In this document: piece after piece, positions 1 to 5,772 of the stretch
Numbering within the stretch: the first letter of the stretch is position 1
How the letters are laid out: every line of letters begins with the position of its first letter
Assembly: GCA_030451965.1 (NCBI GenBank)
Contig: JAKDNE010000053.1
Location: 1-12,673, forward strand
DNA from: Brachybacterium sp.
Lineage (GTDB): Bacteria; Actinomycetota; Actinomycetes; Actinomycetales; Dermabacteraceae
Direction of reading: 5' to 3'
DNA length: 12,673 nt
Translations under genes and position numbers: made by a program
Notes under the pieces: generated by a model
Databases searched by the model: none
Told to the model about the DNA's origin: nothing
Seen by the model: the letters and a program-made list of their open reading frames with translations, nothing else

Positions 1-732
1 GGCGACGACGAGGTACATGAGGACCATCGACAGGGCGGTGGCGACCATCGAGTCACGCAGGAACCGCAGGGATTCGGGAACCTTGAGGTCCTCGGTGGAG
101 CGGCTTTTGCCCTGGGGGTCGACGACTCGCCCGACAGTGCCTGCGGCGATGTATCCGGCGGTGCCGAAATGGCCGATCGCGATCGAGTCGTCGCCGGTGA
201 TGCGACGTGTCCAGGGTTGGGCGAAGGCCGGCAGGGCCACCATCAGGATCCCGAGCAGCATGGCGCCGAGGACCACGACCACGACGGTGGGCATCCCGGC
301 GGAGGCCATGACCATGGTGATCAGGGTGGCCATGAACAGCAGGTGGTGCCCGGTGAGGAAGACGTAGCGCAGCGGGGTGAAGCGGGCCAGCAGGATCGCG
401 ACGATGAAACCGAGGATCATCAGCCATGCGACCTGCGCGCCGAACTCCTCCTGGGCGATGCCGACGATGGCCTCGTTGGTGGGGACGACGCCCTGGGCGC
501 CGAGGGCGCCCTGGATCATGATGCCCAGCGGGGCGAGCGAGGCGACGACGAGGGTGGCACCGGCTCCGATGAGGAGGAAGCCGAGGACGGCCTTGAGGGC
601 GCCGCCGACCACCTGGCCGAAGGACTTGCGCAGGGCGATCAGGCCGATCGCAGTGATCAGGCCGATGAGATAGGCGGGCACGCTGAGGAACTCGTTGACG
701 AGGAACTCAGCGATCGAGACGAGGACGTTCAT
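1..732 (-). CDS. ulaA: PTS ascorbate-type transporter EIIC (UlaA/SgaT family), C-terminus off the left edge
   Basis: This is the membrane permease subunit of a phosphotransferase system of the L-ascorbate family; EIIC moves the substrate across the membrane while EIIB phosphorylates it. The reading frame stays open from ATG at 732 to the window edge, giving the first 244 residues; family members are roughly 450-500 residues, so about half is visible. It is very hydrophobic, with several membrane segments. From memory it resembles E. coli UlaA at TGHHLLF (residues 127-133), SIAIGHFG (183-190), and the STEDLKVP stretch (212-219) that leads into a helix. A GGAG ribosome site lies 7 nt before the ATG. 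The gene starts 39 nt after the stop of the EIIA-EIIB gene, so the two form an operon. Family assignment is firm. Ascorbate as the substrate is inferred; related sugar acids or pentitols are possible. Confidence 0.93.
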   Translation of the reverse strand, partial: MNVLVSIAEFLVNEFLSVPAYLIGLITAIGLIALRKSFGQVVGGALKAVLGFLLIGAGATLVVASLAPLGIMIQGALGAQGVVPTNEAIVGIAQEEFGAQVAWLMILGFIVAILLARFTPLRYVFLTGHHLLFMATLITMVMASAGMPTVVVVVLGAMLLGILMVALPAFAQPWTRRITGDDSIAIGHFGTAGYIAAGTVGRVVDPQGKSRSTEDLKVPESLRFLRDSMVATALSMVLMYLVVA

Positions 733-771
733 GGTGGTGCTCCGTGAGGTGAGGAGAAGGGAGGGAGCCGC

Positions 772-1635
772 TCAGACGGCGTAGACGCGGCGCAGTGCGG
801 CGTCGATCTCGGACTGCGAGGTGAAGTTCTCGATCACCTGGACCGGGACGCCGACGTCACCGAGGGTCTCGGCGATGGCGCCGGAGGTGAGGATGACGTC
901 CGAGTCCGTGGCCCGGCCCTTGGCGGAGATGGTGTCGGTCGCCTGGATGTCCAGATAGGAGGACCAGCCCCAGCGGTCCAGGACCTGCTCCGCGGTGTTC
1001 TTGAGGAACAGGCTGGTGCCCAGGCCGTTCCCGCACACGGTGAGGATGAGGTGCTTGGAGGGAACGGCGTCCGGGTCCACGGCGGCGGGCTCCCGGCCCT
1101 CGGGAGCGGCCGAGGCAGTGGGGTCGTCGGCCGTGGCGGCCGCAGCCGACGGGGTGGCAGCGGATGTCGTGGTGCCGGCCGCGGGGGAGTCCGCGCCGAG
1201 GGCGGTGAGCACCTCGGCCGATGTCGTGGCCGTGTCCAGTGCACGGCGACCCTCCGGATCGGCGAGCACGCCGGCCAGGGCGGCGAGCGCCGCCTGATGG
1301 GCCGACGTATCGGCGGCGGCGAGCGCCATCACCAGAGTCACCGGATCGTTCGCCGAGTGGCCGAAGGGGACCGGCTCGGCCAGCCGGACGAAGGACAGTG
1401 CCGTGCGGTGCACGGAGTCGTCGGGCCGCGAGTGTGCGAGGGCGAAGCCCGGGGTGAGGACGATGTAGGGCCCGTGCTCTTCGACGGTGCCGATCATTGC
1501 CTCGGTGTAGGCGTCGTCGGTGGCGCCGGTGGAGACCAACAGATCTCCGGAGAGACGGATCGCTGCCCGCCAATCCTGCGCCGGGGCGTCCAGGAGAATG
1601 GCGGAGGGGTCGAGCAGATCGCTGAGCTGTGACAT
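772..1635 (-). CDS. Fused PTS EIIA-EIIB protein, ascorbate type (UlaC-UlaB fusion)
   Basis: This is a cytoplasmic phosphocarrier that passes phosphate from HPr to a transported sugar acid through EIIA and then EIIB. Residues 1-150 are an EIIA of the fructose/mannitol/ascorbate fold; the phospho-histidine is probably H68 in LTPGFALAHSRPDD. Residues about 150-192 form an Ala/Thr/Pro-rich linker. Residues about 193-287 are an EIIB of the lactose/ascorbate type with the P-loop VCGNGLGTSLF, whose C201 is the expected phospho-cysteine. E. coli has these as separate UlaC and UlaB. I chose ATG 1635 because GGAAGAG sits 5 nt upstream; an in-frame ATG at 1665 adds ten residues but has no ribosome site that I can see. 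It precedes ulaA by 39 nt in the same operon. All catalytic residues are present. Confidence 0.92.
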   Translation of the reverse strand: MSQLSDLLDPSAILLDAPAQDWRAAIRLSGDLLVSTGATDDAYTEAMIGTVEEHGPYIVLTPGFALAHSRPDDSVHRTALSFVRLAEPVPFGHSANDPVTLVMALAAADTSAHQAALAALAGVLADPEGRRALDTATTSAEVLTALGADSPAAGTTTSAATPSAAAATADDPTASAAPEGREPAAVDPDAVPSKHLILTVCGNGLGTSLFLKNTAEQVLDRWGWSSYLDIQATDTISAKGRATDSDVILTSGAIAETLGDVGVPVQVIENFTSQSEIDAALRRVYAV

Positions 1636-1714
1636 GGGGTCTCTTCCGACGAGGGCCGACGACAACTGATGCAGAGGCCGAGAGAACGTCGCGCGCTCTG
1701 CGGGTCTGCCGGCG

Positions 1715-1732
1715 AGTTCACGCAGTTCACGC
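1715..1732. repeat. Tandem 9-bp direct repeat between the PTS operon and the amidohydrolase
   Basis: AGTTCACGC occurs twice head to tail with no mismatch. It lies 80 nt upstream of the EIIA-EIIB start and 86 nt upstream of the amidohydrolase start. Nearly one helical turn separates the copies, which would suit side-by-side binding by a regulator. No regulator gene is visible in the window, so function is an inference. Confidence 0.5.
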
Positions 1733-1734
1733 CG

Positions 1735-1749
1735 GGGAACCGGGTTCCC
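1735..1749. promoter_or_regulatory. Perfect 15-bp palindrome, candidate operator
   Basis: GGGAACC-G-GGTTCCC has 7-bp perfect arms around one central base. It follows the tandem repeat by two bases, in the intergenic space between the divergent PTS operon and amidohydrolase. Its size and GC-rich arms resemble operators of sugar-responsive repressors such as LacI-type proteins, but I cannot name the factor. A possible minus-strand -10 box (TAAGCT, 1772 to 1767) would place the palindrome just downstream of the PTS transcription start; that box has no clear -35. Confidence 0.5.
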
Positions 1750-1804
1750 GCGACGCGATTGCGCCAGCTTATCGGAGCACTCGTCATCCCGCTCATTCTC
1801 TGCC

Positions 1805-1810
1805 TATGCT
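1805..1810 (+). promoter_or_regulatory. -10 box of a leaderless promoter for the M20 amidohydrolase
   Basis: TATGCT lies 7 nt before the ATG at 1818, so transcription should begin at or next to the start codon. There is no purine-rich ribosome site before that ATG, which fits a leaderless mRNA. I see no good -35 hexamer at the expected distance. Confidence 0.45.
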
Positions 1811-1817
1811 CGTCGGC

Positions 1818-3161
1818 ATGGCTGAACACTCCGCGGCGTCCCGCAGCACCTGGCATTCCGAGGTGTCCACCGCCTATCTCGCGCAGCTCGATGAGGAGCG
1901 CGAGGCGGCGATGCGGAGCTCCTCCCATCCCGGCTCCTCCTTCGCGGGCGCCGCCGCCGCACTCCACGAGCTGCTCGAGCAGCAGGTCGCGGCCGGTGCC
2001 GGGGAGATGGTCGCGCTGCTGCTCGACCTGGCCGAACATCCGGAGGTCGCCTTCGAGGAGCACCGCTCCGCCCGCGCGATCGCCGATCATCTCGCCGCCC
2101 ACGGCATCGAGGCGCAGGTGGGAGTGCACGGTCTGGCGACCGCGGTCCGCGCGGAGATCCGCGGCGTCGGCGGCGAGGAGCCCGGCGCGCCCACCCTCGC
2201 GATCCTCTCCGAGTACGACGCGCTGCCCGGCATCGGCCATGGCTGCGGCCACAACGTCATCGCCGTCATGGGGCTGGGTGCGTTCCTGGCCCTGGCCGCG
2301 CTCGCGAAGGCCGATCCGTCGGCCGTGCCCGGACGGGTGGTGTTCCTCGGGACCCCCGCCGAGGAGGGCCACACCGGCAAGGAGTACATGGCCCGCGAGG
2401 GAGCGTTCGAGGGGCTGGACGCCGTGGTGATGGCGCATCCCTACGGCTACGACCTGGCTGATCAGACCTGGCTGGGGCGGCGGACCCTCACCGTCGAGTA
2501 CCACGGGCACACCGCCCACGCCTCCGCCCAGCCGTACATGGGCCGCAACGCCCTGGACGCGGCGAGCCTGATGTACCAGGGCGTCGGCCTGATGCGTCAG
2601 CAGACCCCGCCCACCGACCGCATCCATGCCGTGATCCGCGAGGGCGGCGAGCGCGCGAGCGTCATCCCGGACTGCGCGAGGCTCGACCTGTACGTTCGCT
2701 CCCAGCGCCCCGAGACCCTCCGGGACCTCTCGCAGCGGGTGGAGGACGTGGCCCGCGGCGCCGCGCTGATGGCCGGGGTCGGGGTGAGCGTCCGCTGGGA
2801 CGAGCATCCGCCGTCGCTGCCGGTGCGCACCAACGAGGCGCTGACCGGGCGGTGGGTCCAGGCGCAGCGTCGACGCGGTCGCGACCCGCTGCCGTACGGC
2901 GTGGTCTCTCCCTCGCTCGCGGCGTCCACCGACTTCGGCAACGTCAGCTACCGCGTGCCCGGCATCCATCCGGTGATCCGGATCGCCCCGTCGCAGATCG
3001 CGCTCCACACCCGGGAGTTCGCGGCCTCCGCGGCCGACGGGGCCTACGGCCTCGCCGCGACCGTGCTCGATGTCCTGCACGATCCGGTGCTGGCCCGCGC
3101 GGTCACCGAGGAGTTCGACGCGGCGGGCGGCGCGATCGACGTCCCCGGCTTCTTCGACTGA
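1818..3161 (+). CDS. M20-family metallo-amidohydrolase (AbgB/PM20D2-like)
   Basis: A 447-residue zinc or manganese dependent hydrolase of the M20 family, which cleaves amide bonds of N-acyl amino acids, small dipeptides or aminobenzoyl-glutamate-like compounds. Visible signatures are LAEHPEVAFEE (71-81), SEYDALPGIGHGCGHN (131-146; C143 and H145 are probable metal ligands, with Cys replacing the Asp of classical M20 enzymes), TPAEEG (179-184; general base and metal ligand among E182/E183), and AHP with H207. The lid domain follows (about 225-340), including EYHGHTAHAS. There is no signal peptide, so it is cytoplasmic. The N-terminal 60 residues are a less conserved helical extension. I chose ATG 1818 because a TATGCT box sits 7 nt upstream; an upstream in-frame start at 1629 would run across the PTS promoter. 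It is transcribed divergently from the PTS operon. The exact substrate is not deducible. Confidence 0.9.
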   Translation: MAEHSAASRSTWHSEVSTAYLAQLDEEREAAMRSSSHPGSSFAGAAAALHELLEQQVAAGAGEMVALLLDLAEHPEVAFEEHRSARAIADHLAAHGIEAQVGVHGLATAVRAEIRGVGGEEPGAPTLAILSEYDALPGIGHGCGHNVIAVMGLGAFLALAALAKADPSAVPGRVVFLGTPAEEGHTGKEYMAREGAFEGLDAVVMAHPYGYDLADQTWLGRRTLTVEYHGHTAHASAQPYMGRNALDAASLMYQGVGLMRQQTPPTDRIHAVIREGGERASVIPDCARLDLYVRSQRPETLRDLSQRVEDVARGAALMAGVGVSVRWDEHPPSLPVRTNEALTGRWVQAQRRRGRDPLPYGVVSPSLAASTDFGNVSYRVPGIHPVIRIAPSQIALHTREFAASAADGAYGLAATVLDVLHDPVLARAVTEEFDAAGGAIDVPGFFD

Positions 3162-3185
3162 TCCGCCCGCCGAGGATCGCAGCGC

Positions 3186-3833
3186 TCAGCTGACGATCGT
3201 GGCATCGCCCTGCCGGGCCTGCCGCAGGTGCTCGCGCGAGTACCCGGTGATGCCGATCTCCTGGGCCCGCCCCGGGTCGGAGACCAGGAGGTTCCCGTCG
3301 GCGTCCTCGCCCTGGGCGACGACGAAGTGGCCGTAGTCCGCGTCCTCTCCGAGCAGCCTGCCGTGGTGGACGTGCAGGATCACCACTGATCCGTGGGCGG
3401 ACGCTTCCAGCCCTTCCTTGAACAGGGAGTGCGTGGCCGTCCCGTCGGTGTCGCGGATCCCCGCCTCGAGGTCCTCGAGGTAGGCGCCGGTGTAGTCGAC
3501 GGTCTTGACCGCTGGGTCCTCCCACGGCGACAGGCCGCAGCGGGCGCGCATCTCCTGGACGGCGCGGGAGTTCCCGCCCTTCGCGGAGCCGTCTGCTCCC
3601 GAGACGTAGTGCTCGACCCGTCGGCCCGCGGCGACCAGGGCGATGACGGCCGAGGTCGGGCCGCAGTTCTCCGGCCCCCAGGGCCCGGTCCCCTTCTGGT
3701 CGATGACCACGAGGTCGCTGGCCGCGTGGGCCTGCGAGGTGGCGAACAGGCCGGCGGCGGCGGTGAGGCCGACGACTCCGAAGCCGCGCAGTGCGGTGCG
3801 TCGGCTGACGGTGCTGTGCAGGGGAATAATCAT
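3186..3833 (-). CDS. Tat-exported C39-like cysteine peptidase domain protein
   Basis: A 215-residue secreted protein. The N-terminus carries a twin-arginine signal (SRRTALRG, R11-R12), a hydrophobic stretch to about residue 34, and a signal peptidase site after AHA (35-37), so it should be exported folded. The mature part looks like a papain-fold C39-type (bacteriocin-processing-like) peptidase: GPENCGPTSAV with candidate nucleophile C57, DYGHFVVA with candidate H169, and LLVSDPG with candidate D186, in the C-H-D order of the family. It lacks the ABC transporter fused to true bacteriocin C39 exporters, and no double-glycine precursor peptide is evident nearby. GGAGGT at 3846-3841 lies 7 nt before ATG 3833. 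It faces the amidohydrolase, with 24 nt between the stops. Whether it is an active protease, and on what substrate, is unknown. Confidence 0.8.
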   Translation of the reverse strand: MIIPLHSTVSRRTALRGFGVVGLTAAAGLFATSQAHAASDLVVIDQKGTGPWGPENCGPTSAVIALVAAGRRVEHYVSGADGSAKGGNSRAVQEMRARCGLSPWEDPAVKTVDYTGAYLEDLEAGIRDTDGTATHSLFKEGLEASAHGSVVILHVHHGRLLGEDADYGHFVVAQGEDADGNLLVSDPGRAQEIGITGYSREHLRQARQGDATIVS

Positions 3834-4124
3834 CCCGGAGACCTCCGAGGAGTGCGTGCAGGGCGACGCAGGGGCGCCGCGAGGACCGCTCGTCAGCGGC
3901 GCGCCCCGCGCTGCGAGGAGGGTCCACGCTGGGGGGAGCGGGCCCGTCGCGGCAAGCCCGGCGTGATCCTCCGCTCCTGCAATTCAGGCCACAGTCGGCC
4001 CGGAAGCGCGCGGAGTCTCGGAATCGCTGCTGGTCACGGCCGCGCTCTGGAACGAGGGTCTGCGGGTGGTGTCGACGGTGGTCAACGCGGATCCGTTGAT
4101 ACCTTCCGGGCTATCCTGGCCGGG
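3834..4124. other. Intergenic region between the peptidase gene and lrgA
   Basis: This 291-nt divergent spacer is the longest gene-free stretch. It contains the ribosome site of the minus-strand peptidase at 3841-3846 and the lrgA -10 box at 4112-4117. I find no convincing ORF, RNA gene or strong hairpin in the rest. I see no TAnnnT box close to the peptidase start, so its promoter is not located. Confidence 0.5.
4112..4117 (+). promoter_or_regulatory. -10 box of a leaderless promoter for lrgAB
   Basis: TATCCT lies 7 nt before the lrgA ATG, so the mRNA should start at or beside the start codon. No Shine-Dalgarno sequence is needed or seen. A TTGATA at 4096-4101 is only 10 nt upstream, which is too close to be its -35. 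Confidence 0.5.
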
Positions 4125-4526
4125 ATGTCACGCGCCGCCCTCCTGCCTCCCGTGCTGCTCGGCCTCGTGGTCCTGCTGCTCGCGCAGATGGTGGGCCTGG
4201 CCGCGTCAGCACTGTGGGGCATCCCCGTACCCGGGGTGGTCCTCGGGATCCTGGTGCTCGTGCTGCTCGGGATGCTGCGGCCCACGCGCGCTGTGGTCCG
4301 GGCGGCGGAGCCCGCCGCGACCCCGCTGCTCGCCCATCTGCAGCTGCTTTTCGTCCCGCCCTGTGTCGGGATCATCCTGGAGCTGCAGACCCTCGCCGAG
4401 AACGCTCTGCCGCTCGCGCTCGCCGTCGGCGGCTCCTTCCTGGTGCCGCTGATCGTCTCCGGGATGGTGCTGCAGGCTCTGCTGCGTCGCCAGGACCGCC
4501 GACGGGGTGCGGAGGCACCTGCATGA
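4125..4526 (+). CDS. lrgA: CidA/LrgA family membrane protein
   Basis: A 133-residue integral membrane protein with about four hydrophobic segments (roughly 5-30, 33-51, 66-90, 96-120) and a basic C-terminal tail (RRQDRRRG). The family pattern is visible in GIPVPGVVLGILVL (32-45) and in LLFVPPCVGII (74-84). LrgA-type proteins were first described as holin-like modulators of murein hydrolases. Later work in Bacillus and Streptococcus ties LrgA/LrgB pairs to pyruvate transport, and the plant homologue moves glycolate and glycerate. The stop overlaps the lrgB start by 4 nt (ATGA), so the two are translationally coupled and likely act as one complex. ATG 4125 is favoured by the TATCCT box 7 nt upstream; the frame is open further upstream, but that part is not protein-like. 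Confidence 0.9.
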   Translation: MSRAALLPPVLLGLVVLLLAQMVGLAASALWGIPVPGVVLGILVLVLLGMLRPTRAVVRAAEPAATPLLAHLQLLFVPPCVGIILELQTLAENALPLALAVGGSFLVPLIVSGMVLQALLRRQDRRRGAEAPA

Positions 4527-5221
4527 GCACCCTCATCCACCTGCCCGTCTTCGGGCTCGTCCTCACGCTCGGCGCCTATCTGGTGGCGTACTGGCTCTAC
4601 CACCGGCTGGGCCGGCCCGGCGTGCTCTCCCCGGTGCTGGTCACCGTCGCGATCGTCGCGACGGTGCTGGAGCTGACCGGCTTGCCGTACGCGGTCTATC
4701 TCGAGCAGGTGAGCCTGCTGACGATGCTCCTCGGGCCCGCCACGGTCGCCCTCGCCCTGCCGCTTTTGCGCAATGGTCGGGCGCTGGCCGGCTCGGCGCC
4801 GGCGGTGATCGCCGCCCTGGTCGCCGGCGGAGTGTTCAGCATCGCGATCACCGTAGGCCTCCTGCAGCTCTTCGGAGTCGGGGACGACGTGCTGCTCGCG
4901 GCGCTGCCCCGCTCGGTGACCTCGCCCGTCGGGCTGTCGATCGCCGAGGCGCTGCATGCCTCGGTGCCGCTCGCGATCGTGCTCACCATGGTCTCGGGGG
5001 TGCTGGGCGCGGCCTTCGGCCCCGCGCTGCTGTCGCTCGCGCGAGTGCGGGACGAGCGGGCGCGCGGCTTCGCCATCGGACTCACCTCCCACGGCATCGG
5101 CACCTCGCGGGTGCTCGCCGAATCCACCGTGGCCGGTGGCTGGTCCAGCGCCGCCATGGTGATGAACGCCCTGGTCATGACGATCGTGCTGCCGATCGTG
5201 GCGGCGCTCGCCACGGGCTGA
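4523..5221 (+). CDS. lrgB: LrgB family membrane protein
   Basis: A 232-residue membrane protein, the obligate partner of LrgA, with multiple hydrophobic segments across its whole length. The family hallmark SHGIGTSRV, with preceding GFAIGLT, lies near residues 185-200, and the SVTSPVGLSIAE segment (about 130-141) is also typical. It starts at an ATG that overlaps the lrgA stop; GGAGG at 4511-4515 lies 7 nt before it. With LrgA it probably forms a channel or transporter for a small organic acid such as pyruvate, or controls cell wall hydrolase activity; the sequence alone does not separate these roles. No LytTR or LysR regulator gene, often found beside such pairs, is present here. It ends 29 nt from the stop of the convergent arsR. 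Confidence 0.92.
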   Translation: MSTLIHLPVFGLVLTLGAYLVAYWLYHRLGRPGVLSPVLVTVAIVATVLELTGLPYAVYLEQVSLLTMLLGPATVALALPLLRNGRALAGSAPAVIAALVAGGVFSIAITVGLLQLFGVGDDVLLAALPRSVTSPVGLSIAEALHASVPLAIVLTMVSGVLGAAFGPALLSLARVRDERARGFAIGLTSHGIGTSRVLAESTVAGGWSSAAMVMNALVMTIVLPIVAALATG

Positions 5222-5250
5222 CGGCCTGACGGCGCGCGGCGGGATCCGGC

Positions 5251-5688
5251 TCAGCTCAGGTCGAGGAAGTCACGCAGCTCCGCGAAGGCCGACGGGACCA
5301 CCGAGTAGTGCGCCCAGCGCCCCTTCTGCTCGCGGGTCAGCAGCCCCGCTTCGACCAGCTTCTTCATGTGATGGCTGACGGTGGGCTGCGAGATGCCGAG
5401 CGGCTCGGTGAGATCGCAGGCGCACACGTCCCCGCAGCCGCGCGCGGCCACATGGGACAGCAGCTGGAGCCGGGTCGGGTCCGAGAGCGCCTTCAGCCGC
5501 AGGGCCAGATGCTCCGCCTCCGTGGCGCCGATCGGGCCGGTGCCGAGCGCGCAGCAGTCGACCGCGGCCGACGACCCCGGCTCGCGCGACGAGGCTCCCG
5601 AACAGGGCTCTGCACCGTGCTCCGGGATTCCCGAGCCGGCGCTCGGCGTCGGGATGCTCGCTTGGCGGGTGGGCGTGGTGGAGGACAT
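5251..5688 (-). CDS. arsR: ArsR/SmtB family arsenite-responsive repressor
   Basis: A 145-residue winged-helix repressor that leaves DNA when it binds As(III) or Sb(III). The core is typical: LKALSDPTRLQLL (66-77), the recognition helix region ISQPTVSHHMKKL (99-111), and the wing around REQKGRWAHYSV (119-130). It has C45-C46 plus C85, which matches the C15/C16/C55 site known in Corynebacterium ArsR1, and also C89-x-C91 followed by Asp-Leu, like the CVCDL motif of the E. coli R773 protein. The first 40 residues are a low-complexity Ser/Pro extension. A TAAGGT box 6 nt upstream supports ATG 5688 as a leaderless start. It diverges from acr3, and the only good operator lies between them, so it probably controls both genes. 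Confidence 0.94.
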   Translation of the reverse strand: MSSTTPTRQASIPTPSAGSGIPEHGAEPCSGASSREPGSSAAVDCCALGTGPIGATEAEHLALRLKALSDPTRLQLLSHVAARGCGDVCACDLTEPLGISQPTVSHHMKKLVEAGLLTREQKGRWAHYSVVPSAFAELRDFLDLS

Positions 5689-5694
5689 GCGCCC

Positions 5695-5700
5695 ACCTTA
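5695..5700 (-). promoter_or_regulatory. -10 box of a leaderless promoter for arsR
   Basis: On the minus strand TAAGGT (5700 to 5695) lies 6 nt before the arsR ATG, which fits a leaderless mRNA. The 18-bp ars operator lies directly upstream of this box, in the space a -35/-10 spacer would fill, so bound ArsR should block its own promoter. Confidence 0.5.
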
Positions 5701-5718
5701 CATTGACGATCTTCTATG
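5701..5718. promoter_or_regulatory. Candidate ArsR operator
   Basis: CATTGACGATCTTCTATG is an imperfect palindrome with 14 of 18 symmetric positions matching (outer CAT/ATG, inner GA/TC, central GATC). It overlaps the acr3 -35 hexamer and abuts the arsR -10 box. Size, symmetry and position fit an ArsR-family binding site; binding itself is inferred. Confidence 0.65.
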
Positions 5719-5732
5719 CGACGAGCTAGCGT
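5703..5732 (+). promoter_or_regulatory. acr3 promoter, TTGACG / 18 bp / TAGCGT
   Basis: The -35 hexamer TTGACG (5703-5708) and the -10 hexamer TAGCGT (5727-5732) are 18 bp apart, the best sigma-70-type promoter in the window. Transcription should start near 5739, giving a leader of about 33 nt before ATG 5773. This also rules out the in-frame ATG at 5716 as the real start. Confidence 0.65.
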
Positions 5733-5772
5733 TCGCATCGATATCCGTCGAGAGGAAGAGGCAGGCCCCGTC

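Noticed and set aside
1494..3080. Minus-strand open frame of 528 codons opposite the amidohydrolase, running into the PTS gene
   Set aside because: Out of frame with the EIIA-EIIB gene, which has clear motifs, and antisense to the M20 motifs; no recognizable domain.
4096..4101. TTGATA as a -35 box for lrgA
   Set aside because: Only 10 nt from the TATCCT box; normal spacing is 16-19 nt.
5716..5772. Earlier in-frame ATG for acr3
   Set aside because: It lies inside the operator and upstream of the predicted transcription start near 5739.
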